Shown one piece after another: positions 1-5,734 of a stretch of DNA of 6,877 nt. The stretch comes from Deltaproteobacteria bacterium (lineage in GTDB: Bacteria > Desulfobacterota > Desulfuromonadia > Geobacterales > Pseudopelobacteraceae): contig JACRCG010000187.1 of assembly GCA_016219145.1 (NCBI GenBank), positions 1 to 6,877 of the forward strand, read 5' to 3'. The position numbers and the translations under genes are program-made. The notes under the pieces are model-generated. The model made no database searches and was not told where the DNA came from. It saw only the letters and a list, made by a program, of their open reading frames with translations. Position 1 is the stretch's first letter; every line of letters starts with the position of its first letter.

Positions 1-140
1 CCCAGAAGCAGCTTTCCGAATTGACCGGAATTCCGCAGCACCACATCAGCGAGATGGAAAACAGTAAACGGAGCATCGGTAAAGAACGCGCAAAGAAGCT
101 TGCAGAGGCTCTTCATTGTGATTATCGGCAGTTGTTGTGA
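1..140 (+). CDS. XRE-family helix-turn-helix regulator, 3' end only (possible antitoxin)
   Basis: Only the last 45 codons are in the window, read from base 3 to the TGA at 138-140; the start lies upstream. The fragment begins QKQLSELTGIPQHHISEMEN and continues through KRSIGKERAKKLAEAL to end in DYRQLL. This is the typical Cro/C1-type helix-turn-helix: QKQLSELTG fits the second helix, PQHHISEMEN the DNA-recognition helix, and the rest the closing helices. The short tail just after the HTH means the protein probably has no further domain. Small proteins of this kind often act as autoregulating antitoxins paired with RelE/HigB-like toxins, but no toxin gene is visible because the upstream region is missing. 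The HTH call is firm; the antitoxin role is inference. The dyads at 180-196 and 243-275 are possible binding sites. Confidence 0.85.
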   Translation, partial: QKQLSELTGIPQHHISEMENSKRSIGKERAKKLAEALHCDYRQLL

Positions 141-179
141 CAGCCAATTAAGAAGACCTTTGGTGGATGCCCTTCGCAT

Positions 180-196
180 ATTCACATTTGGTGAAT
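180..196. promoter_or_regulatory. Perfect 6-bp inverted repeat, possible operator
   Basis: ATTCAC (180-185) and GTGAAT (191-196) are exact reverse complements separated by ATTTG. The dyad lies 40 bases after the stop of the HTH regulator gene. No T-run follows, so it is not an intrinsic terminator. Its compact 17-base size fits a site for a dimeric HTH protein. No protein is known to bind here. Confidence 0.4.
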
Positions 197-242
197 TCCG
201 TGGAGGGGCGTTCTTATCTATTTATTCTAATCCGCTAAAATT

Positions 243-275
243 ATGCAAATATAAACTGACATTTTAAATTTGCAT
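243..275. promoter_or_regulatory. AT-rich interrupted dyad abutting the -35 element, possible operator
   Basis: The left arm is ATGCAAAT (243-250), a mismatched A, then TAAA (252-255). The right arm is TTTA (263-266), a mismatched A, then ATTTGCAT (268-275). Twelve of 13 arm positions pair, around a 7-base centre. The right edge shares base 275 with the proposed -35 hexamer of the downstream ATPase gene, so a bound protein would probably interfere with RNA polymerase. The regulator encoded at the window start is the obvious candidate ligand, by proximity only. Confidence 0.45.
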
Positions 276-303
276 TGAATTGCCTTCGTCCCCGTGCTAC
301 ACT
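275..303 (+). promoter_or_regulatory. Sigma70-like promoter of the DUF4143 ATPase gene
   Basis: TTGAAT (275-280) matches the -35 consensus at 4 of 6 positions, and TACACT (298-303) matches the -10 at 4 of 6. The spacer is exactly 17 bases and the -10 carries an extended TG at 295-296. Transcription should start near 309-311, which is the position of the ATG at 310. The mRNA would then be leaderless or nearly so, consistent with the lack of a Shine-Dalgarno before that ATG. Confidence 0.55.
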
Positions 304-309
304 CCATCC

Positions 310-1506
310 ATGACTTACATCCCCCGTGACATCGAAGCACGGCTTGAACGCCTGCTCGCCTCATCCCCCTGCGTGGCCGTTACCGGTCCGCGCCAGGCGG
401 GCAAATCCACCCTGCTCAGGCATTGCCTGCCCGACTACACCTATGCTACCCTTGACGACCCGTTTTTCCGCGAGCAGGCTCATGCCGACCCGCTGCTTTT
501 TCTCGACTCTCTGGGGGAACGCGCCATCATTGATGAGATCCAGCTGGCTCCGGGCCTGCTTTCCTACGTCAAGATCCGGGTGGACAGCCGGCGCAGCGTC
601 AAAGGGCAGTATGTGTTTACCGGTTCGCAGCAATTCGGTCTGATCAAAAATCTGAGCGATTCGCTGGCAGGGAGGATTGCCCTGCTTGAACTGCTGCCGC
701 TTTCGGTAGCTGAAAAGCGGCGTCACCTGCTGCTGCCGGATTCCATGAGCCTGTTCAGGCATGCCGCCTTGACAGGTTCATATCCCGAACTGATTGTCGA
801 TGAAGGTATCGATCTTCAGTCGTGGTATGCTTCCTATCTGCAGACCTACCTGGAGCGCGACATTCGCACACTCTACAACATCGGTGATCTGCGCGACTTC
901 CAGCGTTTTGTGCGTCTTTTGGCAGCCCGCTGCGGTCAGCAGCTCAACATGTCCGATTACAGCCGTGATCTTGGGATTTCAGTTCCCACCATCAAAAGCT
1001 GGCTTTCAATCCTTGAGGCCAGTCGGGTACTCTATCTGCTGCCCCCTTACTATGCCAACCTGGGAAAACGGATTACAAAGTCACCCAAAGTCTATTTCAT
1101 TGATATTGGCCTGGCCTGCAATCTGGCTGGCGTGAGGGATGAAGCCCATCTTTTCAACGGCCCCATGGCCGGGCATCTGTTTGAGAACTTCTGTATCCAG
1201 GAAACGGTAAAATTTTTTCTCGGGAAGGGTGAACAGCCGCCGCTTTACTATATCAGGACAAGCAACGGACTGGAGGTTGACCTGCTCATTGAAAAATCAG
1301 CTGGCTCGCTTATCCCGGTGGAGATCAAGTTAACCAAGACGCCTACCCCGCAGCTTGCCAAAAACATTGTCACCTTCAGGGATATGTTTGCCAAGCTTGG
1401 TCCGACTCCGGGCCTTCTGCTCTCGCTTGCCAACGAAACCCGTCCGCTGACCCGCGAGGTAACAGCGGTTACTCTCGATGGATACTTTGAAAGATTGAAC
1501 CTGTGA
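310..1506 (+). CDS. AAA-family ATPase with C-terminal DUF4143 (AAA_14/DUF4143 protein)
   Basis: A 398-residue protein starting at the ATG at 310. The in-frame TTG at 280 was rejected because it overlaps the -35 element and family members usually begin close to the YIPRDIE motif seen here at residues 3-9. The N-terminal ATPase domain has Walker A GPRQAGKST (26-34), Walker B AIIDE (72-76) and a TGSQQ segment in the sensor region. The C-terminal half is typical DUF4143: a winged-helix-like stretch, then the FIDIGLA motif, then a restriction-endonuclease-like core with D324 and E338-x-K340 (PVEIK). Such proteins are common in bacteria and archaea, often in accessory regions. Their function is not established; nucleic-acid-linked or stress/defence roles have been suggested. 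The protein is probably cytoplasmic, with no signal peptide or membrane segment seen. The reading frame is intact with key ATPase residues present. It appears to be a single-gene unit between the HTH gene and rpsB. Confidence 0.9.
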   Translation: MTYIPRDIEARLERLLASSPCVAVTGPRQAGKSTLLRHCLPDYTYATLDDPFFREQAHADPLLFLDSLGERAIIDEIQLAPGLLSYVKIRVDSRRSVKGQYVFTGSQQFGLIKNLSDSLAGRIALLELLPLSVAEKRRHLLLPDSMSLFRHAALTGSYPELIVDEGIDLQSWYASYLQTYLERDIRTLYNIGDLRDFQRFVRLLAARCGQQLNMSDYSRDLGISVPTIKSWLSILEASRVLYLLPPYYANLGKRITKSPKVYFIDIGLACNLAGVRDEAHLFNGPMAGHLFENFCIQETVKFFLGKGEQPPLYYIRTSNGLEVDLLIEKSAGSLIPVEIKLTKTPTPQLAKNIVTFRDMFAKLGPTPGLLLSLANETRPLTREVTAVTLDGYFERLNL

Positions 1507-1516
1507 TTATGTGTCT

Positions 1517-1548
1517 ACAGGATCAACCATGAAGAGCATCGAGCCTGT
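1517..1548 (+). other. Weak hairpin downstream of the ATPase gene
   Basis: ACAGGATC (1517-1524) pairs at 7 of 8 positions with GAGCCTGT (1541-1548) around a 16-base loop. It starts 11 bases after the ATPase stop codon and could reduce read-through toward rpsB. There is no T-tract after it, so a normal intrinsic terminator is not supported. No gene was seen between 1507 and the rpsB promoter. Confidence 0.25.
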
Positions 1549-1619
1549 TATGGATTTTAAGAAATGACCCGGCCCAGGTAGAAGTTTTAATTCGTCGATC
1601 TTCCCCAAGACTTTTTGCC

Positions 1620-1649
1620 TTGTCATTTCTCGTATAACTGTGCTATAAA
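1620..1649 (+). promoter_or_regulatory. Sigma70-like promoter for rpsB-tsf
   Basis: TTGTCA (1620-1625) and TATAAA (1644-1649) are each 5 of 6 matches to consensus, 18 bases apart, with an extended -10 TG at 1641-1642. Transcription would start near 1655-1657, giving a leader of about 100 bases before the rpsB ATG. A strong promoter is expected for a ribosomal protein gene. Confidence 0.65.
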
Positions 1650-1655
1650 GCCCCG

Positions 1656-1754
1656 CTATTCAATTCACACGCCTCGATGATATCCGGTGGTGTCCCTGTT
1701 TCAGCAGATGTCGGGGATTCGGCGGGGCGGAGGAAAAACCAAAGGAGAAAGAGT
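1656..1754 (+). promoter_or_regulatory. rpsB 5' leader, possible S2 autoregulatory region
   Basis: This is the predicted untranslated leader of rpsB, ending in the AGGAG Shine-Dalgarno (1743-1747) seven bases before the ATG. It contains short pairing options, such as TCCC (1693-1696) with GGGA (1714-1717), and a G-rich stretch from 1713 to 1733. In gammaproteobacteria, S2 is known to repress its own mRNA through the rpsB leader. Whether this leader does the same is inference; I could not match it to a known structure. Confidence 0.3.
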
Positions 1755-2519
1755 ATGTCAAGTATCAGCATGAAGGAACTGCTGGAGGCCGGTGTTCATT
1801 TCGGCCACCAGACCAAGCGTTGGAACCCCAAGATGAAGCCGTACATTTTCGGGGCCCGTAACGGGATTTACATCATCGACCTGCAAAAAACCGTCCGCTA
1901 CTTCAAGTCCGCCTACAATTTCGTCAAGGAATCCGTCAAAGACGGCAGCACCGTACTGTTTGTCGGCACCAAGAAGCAGGCTCAGGATTCGGTTGCCGAA
2001 GAAGCTGCCCGTTGCGGCATGTACTACGTCAACCAGCGTTGGCTGGGCGGCATGCTGACCAACTTTTCCACCGTCAAGCAGAGCATCGATCGTTTGAAAA
2101 AAATCGACGCCATGTTTGAAGACGGCACCATCGAAGCCTACACCAAAAAGGAAGCCCTGCAATTCGAGCGCGACCGTGAAAAGCTTCAGAAGACTCTGGG
2201 CGGCATCAAAACCATGAGCAAGCTGCCGGGAGTGATGTTCGTAATCGACCCCAAAAATGAAGAAATTGCTGTTCAGGAAGCCAACAAGCTCGGTATTCCT
2301 GTTGTTGCGGTTGTTGACACAAATTGCGACCCGGATCCGATTGATTATGTCATTCCGGGCAACGACGACGCCATCCGCGCTATCCGTCTGCTCTCAGCCA
2401 AAATGGCCGATGCGGTTCTTGAGGGAGCCCAGTCCAGAAATGCAGCGCTTCAGGCTGATACCGAAGGCGCCGATGAATATGCGGCTGATGAGGCTGTCGT
2501 AGAAGAAGCCGGAGAATAA
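1755..2519 (+). CDS. rpsB: 30S ribosomal protein S2
   Basis: A 254-residue protein, the usual length for bacterial S2, which sits at the back of the 30S head-body junction, is among the last proteins assembled, and is needed for S1 to bind. Diagnostic segments are the N-terminal GVHFGHQTKRWNPKM (13-27), NQRWLGGMLTNF (93-104) and DYVIPGNDDAIR (197-208). The C-terminus is a variable acidic tail rich in Glu, Asp and Ala. The ATG at 1755 was chosen because AGGAG lies seven bases upstream; the longer in-frame opening at 1677 adds a tail unlike any S2. It is first in the rpsB-tsf unit, with tsf 45 bases downstream, the pairing conserved across most bacteria. Confidence 0.98.
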   Translation: MSSISMKELLEAGVHFGHQTKRWNPKMKPYIFGARNGIYIIDLQKTVRYFKSAYNFVKESVKDGSTVLFVGTKKQAQDSVAEEAARCGMYYVNQRWLGGMLTNFSTVKQSIDRLKKIDAMFEDGTIEAYTKKEALQFERDREKLQKTLGGIKTMSKLPGVMFVIDPKNEEIAVQEANKLGIPVVAVVDTNCDPDPIDYVIPGNDDAIRAIRLLSAKMADAVLEGAQSRNAALQADTEGADEYAADEAVVEEAGE

Positions 2520-2537
2520 CAATAAATATACATAATA

Positions 2538-2552
2538 ACCCGCCTGTCGGGT
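2538..2552 (+). other. Small hairpin before the tsf Shine-Dalgarno
   Basis: ACCCG (2538-2542) and CGGGT (2548-2552) pair perfectly around a CCTGT loop. The stem ends one base before the AGGAGG Shine-Dalgarno of tsf (2554-2559). There is no T-tract, so it is not a terminator. It could expose the tsf ribosome site, act as an mRNA processing site, or adjust the S2 to EF-Ts ratio. Its role is inference. Confidence 0.4.
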
Positions 2553-2564
2553 CAGGAGGATAGC

Positions 2565-3500
2565 ATGGCTGTAACAGCAGGTCAGATCAGTGAATTGAGG
2601 AAAGCAACCGGCGCAGGGATGCTGGATTGCAAAAAGGCTCTTGAGGAAACTGCCGGTGATTTTGAGCAGGCGGTTGATTTTCTGCGTAAAAAAGGGTTGG
2701 CTGCCGCTTCCAAAAAGGCCGGTCGCGCTGCCACAGAGGGTATGGTTACCGCATCTTTGTCCGCCAACGGCGACAAGGGCGTACTGCTTGAAATCAACAG
2801 CGAAACCGATTTTGTTGCAAAAAATGAAAAGTTCCAGGCTTTTGTCAAGGATGTTGCGGACCATATCCTGAAGGCTTCGCCGGCTTCGGTTGACGAGCTG
2901 TTCAAGCAGGCCTATATCGGCGACAGCAGCAAGACAATTGAGACACTTCTGAATGAAGCCATCTCGGTGATCGGTGAAAACATGCAGATCCGCCGTTTCA
3001 GCACCTTCGAAGTCAAAGGCGCCGGCGCAGTTGGAGCCTACATCCATGCCGGCGGCAAGATCGGCGTGCTGGTCGAGGCAACCTGCGACAATGAAGCAGC
3101 TGCCAGGGACGAGCGTTTTGCCGCGTTTGTAAAAGATGTCGCCATGCATAGTGCCGCTGCATCACCACTGTATGTGCGCAGAGATCAGGTTGATGCCGAC
3201 GTGCTGGAGCGCGAGAAGGATATCTACCGTTCCAAGGCTCGCGAAACCGGCAAGCCGGAGAATATCATCGAGAAGATCATCGATGGGCAGATCAACAAGT
3301 TCTACGCTGATATCTGCCTGGTTGAGCAGCAGTTCGTCAAGGATACCGACAAGACAATCCAGCAGTACGCTGCCGAGACCGGTAAAACTCTGGGGACTGC
3401 CATAACAATCAGCCGCTTTACCCGGTTTGTTCTGGGAGAGGGCCTCGAAAAGAAAGAATCGGACTTTGCCGCCGAGGTGGCGGCAGCGGCCGGCCTGTAA
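2565..3500 (+). CDS. tsf: Translation elongation factor Ts
   Basis: A 311-residue protein that exchanges GDP for GTP on EF-Tu so it can again carry aminoacyl-tRNA. It opens with the UBA-like domain (about 5-45, with LRKATGAGMLDCKKAL), followed by the hallmark TDFVAKNE (81-88), whose Asp-Phe pair intrudes near the EF-Tu nucleotide site. Two core subdomains follow, with a second related stretch around DERFAAFVKDVAMH, and a C-terminal module ending in FTRFVLGEGLEKKESDF. It is somewhat longer than the E. coli protein (about 283) but has the same full two-core layout. The ATG at 2565 has AGGAGG five bases upstream. It is the last gene of the rpsB-tsf unit, closed by the terminator at 3510-3538. 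Confidence 0.98.
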   Translation: MAVTAGQISELRKATGAGMLDCKKALEETAGDFEQAVDFLRKKGLAAASKKAGRAATEGMVTASLSANGDKGVLLEINSETDFVAKNEKFQAFVKDVADHILKASPASVDELFKQAYIGDSSKTIETLLNEAISVIGENMQIRRFSTFEVKGAGAVGAYIHAGGKIGVLVEATCDNEAAARDERFAAFVKDVAMHSAAASPLYVRRDQVDADVLEREKDIYRSKARETGKPENIIEKIIDGQINKFYADICLVEQQFVKDTDKTIQQYAAETGKTLGTAITISRFTRFVLGEGLEKKESDFAAEVAAAAGL

Positions 3501-3509
3501 GAGTAGCCG

Positions 3510-3538
3510 AAGCCGGCCAGCAATGGTCGGCTTTTTTT
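3510..3538 (+). terminator. Intrinsic terminator after tsf with a GCAA tetraloop
   Basis: AAGCCGGCC (3510-3518) pairs with GGTCGGCTT (3525-3533), including one G-U pair. An additional A3519-T3524 pair closes a GCAA tetraloop of the stable GNRA class. The stem runs directly into seven T residues (3532-3538). It begins 10 bases after the tsf stop codon and should end most rpsB-tsf transcripts, separating them from pyrH. Confidence 0.9.
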
Positions 3539-3554
3539 ATAGTCGCAACGTCAC

Positions 3555-3652
3555 AATTCAGTGCTGACTTCGTTGATTCGTCGAAAGCTCCTCGACATAG
3601 GCCTGCTATGCCTACGTCGCTTTCTCCTCACCGCCTGGTCATCATCTGAATT
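3555..3652. repeat. Long imperfect inverted repeat in the tsf-pyrH gap
   Basis: AATTCAG (3555-3561) is matched by its exact complement CTGAATT (3646-3652). Inside, GAAAG (3583-3587) matches CTTTC (3620-3624). At the core CGACATAGGC (3593-3602) pairs at 9 of 10 positions with GCCTACGTCG (3610-3619) around a 7-base loop. The element is non-coding, fills most of the gap, and has the nested form of a dispersed repeat or a structured RNA. From memory it resembles a repeat seen elsewhere in Geobacter genomes, but that is unverified. Confidence 0.5.
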
Positions 3653-3699
3653 CTGGCGTAGCCTTGACTGCTGACAGAATCAAAGCGGAGGAAACACAT

Positions 3700-4419
3700 A
3701 TGAGCAGACCGTCCTTTACCAGGGTTCTTCTTAAACTGTCAGGCGAGTCACTGGCCGGTGATCAGGGGTATGGTATTGATCCTTTGACCATCAGCACCAT
3801 TGCGCGTGAGATCAAAGAAGTAGTTGATATGGGTGTTCAGCTGGCTCTTGTGATCGGCGGAGGTAATATTTTCCGTGGTCTGGCGGCTTCATCCAAGGGG
3901 ATGGATCGTGCAAGCGCCGATTACATGGGGATGTTGGCTACCGTGATCAACTCGCTGGCGATGCAGGATGCTCTCGAAAAACTGGGGGTTTCCACCCGTG
4001 TCCAGTCAGCTATTGCCATGCAGGAGGTGGCGGAACCCTACATTCGCCGTCGCGCCATGCGCCATCTGGAAAAGGGGAGGGTGGTCATATTCGGCGGTGG
4101 AACCGGCAATCCTTACTTTACCACCGATACCGCAGCAAGCCTGAGGGCCATGGAGATCAACGCCCAGGTCATTCTCAAGGGAACCAAGGTTGACGGGGTC
4201 TACACCGCTGATCCGAAGAAAGATCCGGACGCGGTCAAGCTCACCAGGCTCTCCTACATTGAAGTTCTCAAAAAAGGGCTGCAGGTTATGGATGCCACAG
4301 CCATTTCGCTCTGCATGGACAACAATCTGCCGATTATTGTATTTGACCTTACCACCGAAGGTAATATCAAAAAAGTTATTCGCGGCGAAGAGATAGGCAC
4401 TATCGTACAAGGAGATTAG
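3700..4419 (+). CDS. pyrH: UMP kinase (uridylate kinase)
   Basis: A 239-residue amino-acid-kinase-family enzyme that phosphorylates UMP to UDP with ATP, the step supplying all UTP and CTP. Bacterial PyrH is a hexamer, typically inhibited by UTP and often activated by GTP. Visible motifs are the phosphate-binding KLSGESLAG (12-20), IGGGNIFRG (52-60), the UMP site TGNPYFTTDTAA (135-146), and LKGTKVDGVYTADPKKDPDA (159-178), characteristic of the ATP side. The ATG at 3700 was chosen because GGAGG (3687-3691) is eight bases upstream and the protein then begins as typical family members do; an upstream in-frame TTG at 3664 would bury the Shine-Dalgarno. It leads the downstream operon, two bases before frr, and contributes its last codons to the frr Shine-Dalgarno. 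No clear promoter of its own was seen. Confidence 0.98.
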   Translation: MSRPSFTRVLLKLSGESLAGDQGYGIDPLTISTIAREIKEVVDMGVQLALVIGGGNIFRGLAASSKGMDRASADYMGMLATVINSLAMQDALEKLGVSTRVQSAIAMQEVAEPYIRRRAMRHLEKGRVVIFGGGTGNPYFTTDTAASLRAMEINAQVILKGTKVDGVYTADPKKDPDAVKLTRLSYIEVLKKGLQVMDATAISLCMDNNLPIIVFDLTTEGNIKKVIRGEEIGTIVQGD

Positions 4420-4421
4420 AC

Positions 4422-4979
4422 ATGCCAAAGAACGTGCTTGATGACATGAAAAGCCACATGGAAAAGACCCTGGGAGTCCTGAAGAACGAGTTTCAGAAGA
4501 TCCGCACCGGCCGTGCAACTACCGGTATTCTTGATGCGGTGAAGGTTGATTATTACGGTAATCCCTCTGCCATCAGCCAGGTGGCCACGCTGGCGGTTCC
4601 CGAAGCGCGTACGATCACCATTTCCCCTTGGGAATCCAAGATGATCGGCCCGATCGAGAAGGCCATCATGAACGCCAATATTGGCCTGACCCCTTCGAAC
4701 GACGGCAAAACCATCCGTTTGAACCTGCCACCGCTGACCGGTGAGCGCCGCAAGGAAATCGTCAAGGATTTGAAGAAAAAGGCCGAGGAAGACAAGATTG
4801 CCTTGAGGAATATTCGCCGCGACGCCATTGATAAACTGAAGAAGCTTGAAAAAGACAAGGCCATCACCGAGGACGAACTCAAAAAGTATGAAAAAGATGT
4901 CCAGGAAATCACCAAGGGCTTTGAGGTCAAGATGGATGAAGCGGTTGCTCACAAGGAAAAAGAGGTAATGGAAGTCTGA
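4422..4979 (+). CDS. frr: Ribosome recycling factor
   Basis: A 185-residue protein, exactly the usual RRF length. With EF-G it splits the post-termination ribosome so the subunits can be reused. Domain I is the three-helix bundle formed by the N-terminal helix (containing FQKIRTGRA, about 24-32) and the long charged C-terminal helices (about 105-185, rich in Lys and Glu). The small domain II lies between, including YYGNPSAISQVATLAVPEARTI. The ATG at 4422 is preceded at seven bases by AAGGAG (4409-4414), located in the last codons of pyrH. The two-base gap from pyrH and one-base overlap with uppS suggest coupled translation. pyrH-frr adjacency is widely conserved. Confidence 0.98.
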   Translation: MPKNVLDDMKSHMEKTLGVLKNEFQKIRTGRATTGILDAVKVDYYGNPSAISQVATLAVPEARTITISPWESKMIGPIEKAIMNANIGLTPSNDGKTIRLNLPPLTGERRKEIVKDLKKKAEEDKIALRNIRRDAIDKLKKLEKDKAITEDELKKYEKDVQEITKGFEVKMDEAVAHKEKEVMEV

Positions 4980-5734
4980 TGGAGCCGCTTGACCTTACCA
5001 AACTGCCGGTGCATCTGGCGGTCATCATGGATGGCAACGGCCGCTGGGCGCAACAGCGCATGCTCAGACGGATCGTTGGGCATCAGCGCGGCGCCGAAAC
5101 GGTCAAGATGGTTGTGGAACAGGCCTCGCTGCTGGGTATCAAGTATCTGACCCTGTTTGCTTTTTCATCAGAAAACTGGTCGCGGCCGCCCATGGAAGTA
5201 CGGGCGCTGATGACGCTTCTTAAAAAGTATATTCGTCAGGAAACAGTGCGCATGATGCGCAAGAATATCCGTTATAACGTGATCGGGAATCGCTCCGATC
5301 TGCCTGATGATGTCAATGAAACCCTGGAGGAGGCCATCAGGAAGACCGCCGGCAACACCGGCATGGTTCTGACTCTGGCACTTTCCTACGGCGGCAGACA
5401 GGAACTCAGCATGGCTGCCGCCTGCATGGCGCGGGATGTTGTGGCTGGCAGGCTGGCTCCGGAAGCGATAAATGTTGGGTTGTTTGAAACGTATCTTGAT
5501 ACCGGCGGACTGCCGGATCCCGACTTCCTGATTCGCACCAGCGGCGAAATGCGCATCAGCAACTTCCTGCTCTGGCAGCTGGCCTACACTGAACTCTATT
5601 TCACCGATATAAACTGGCCCGACTTTACCATCAACGAGCTTCACAAGGCTCTGGCCGACTATCAGTCCCGCGAACGCCGTTTCGGCATGACCAGCGACCA
5701 GATCTCCCGGAGGGGCGACTTATCAAACGCCTGA
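4979..5734 (+). CDS. uppS: Undecaprenyl diphosphate synthase (cis-prenyltransferase)
   Basis: A 251-residue enzyme that adds isopentenyl diphosphate units in cis to farnesyl diphosphate to make the C55 carrier lipid for peptidoglycan and other surface glycans. It is soluble or membrane-associated. Family motifs in order are VIMDGNGRWA (15-24) with catalytic Asp18, FAFSSENW (60-67), SYGGR (136-140), RTSGEMRISNFLLWQ (186-200) with substrate-binding Arg186 and Arg192, and TELYF (204-208) with the probable Mg-binding Glu205. The ATG shares its A with the frr stop codon (TGATG), so translation is probably coupled; only a weak GGAAG precedes it. The end overlaps the proposed start of cdsA. Downstream dxr supplies its isoprenoid precursors. 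Confidence 0.97.
   Translation: MEPLDLTKLPVHLAVIMDGNGRWAQQRMLRRIVGHQRGAETVKMVVEQASLLGIKYLTLFAFSSENWSRPPMEVRALMTLLKKYIRQETVRMMRKNIRYNVIGNRSDLPDDVNETLEEAIRKTAGNTGMVLTLALSYGGRQELSMAAACMARDVVAGRLAPEAINVGLFETYLDTGGLPDPDFLIRTSGEMRISNFLLWQLAYTELYFTDINWPDFTINELHKALADYQSRERRFGMTSDQISRRGDLSNA
5709..5715 (+). promoter_or_regulatory. Shine-Dalgarno supporting an upstream cdsA start
   Basis: GGAGGGG lies within the 3' end of uppS and is followed after six bases (5716-5721) by an in-frame ATC codon at 5722. The first canonical ATG of cdsA (5767) is 51 bases away and has no Shine-Dalgarno of its own. This ribosome site therefore favours initiation near 5722. Confidence 0.55.

Noticed and set aside
180..196. 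Intrinsic terminator of the HTH gene
   Set aside because: The stem is short and AT-containing and no T-tract follows.
280..309. TTG at 280 as the start of the DUF4143 ATPase
   Set aside because: It lies in the proposed -35 and spacer of the promoter, has no Shine-Dalgarno, and adds 10 residues not typical of the family.
1713..1733. G-quadruplex in the rpsB leader
   Set aside because: Only two of the runs reach four Gs and the others are GG, so at best a weak two-tier structure is possible; kept only as a remark on the leader.
1677..1754. ATG at 1677 as the start of rpsB
   Set aside because: The added 26 residues resemble no S2 protein, and AGGAG at 1743-1747 points to the ATG at 1755.
2394..3149. 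251-codon open frame on the minus strand across rpsB and tsf
   Set aside because: It is antisense to two highly conserved genes, has no recognisable domain, and its openness follows from codon bias of the + strand genes.
3654..3669. Possible sigma54 (-24/-12) or -35 TTGACT promoter before pyrH
   Set aside because: The TGGC...TTGA arrangement lacks the invariant GC at -12. For TTGACT (3664-3669), the matching -10 position falls on the pyrH Shine-Dalgarno and shows no TATA-like sequence.
4416..4952. 178-codon open frame on the minus strand opposite frr
   Set aside because: It is a shadow of the well-supported frr gene with no family resemblance.
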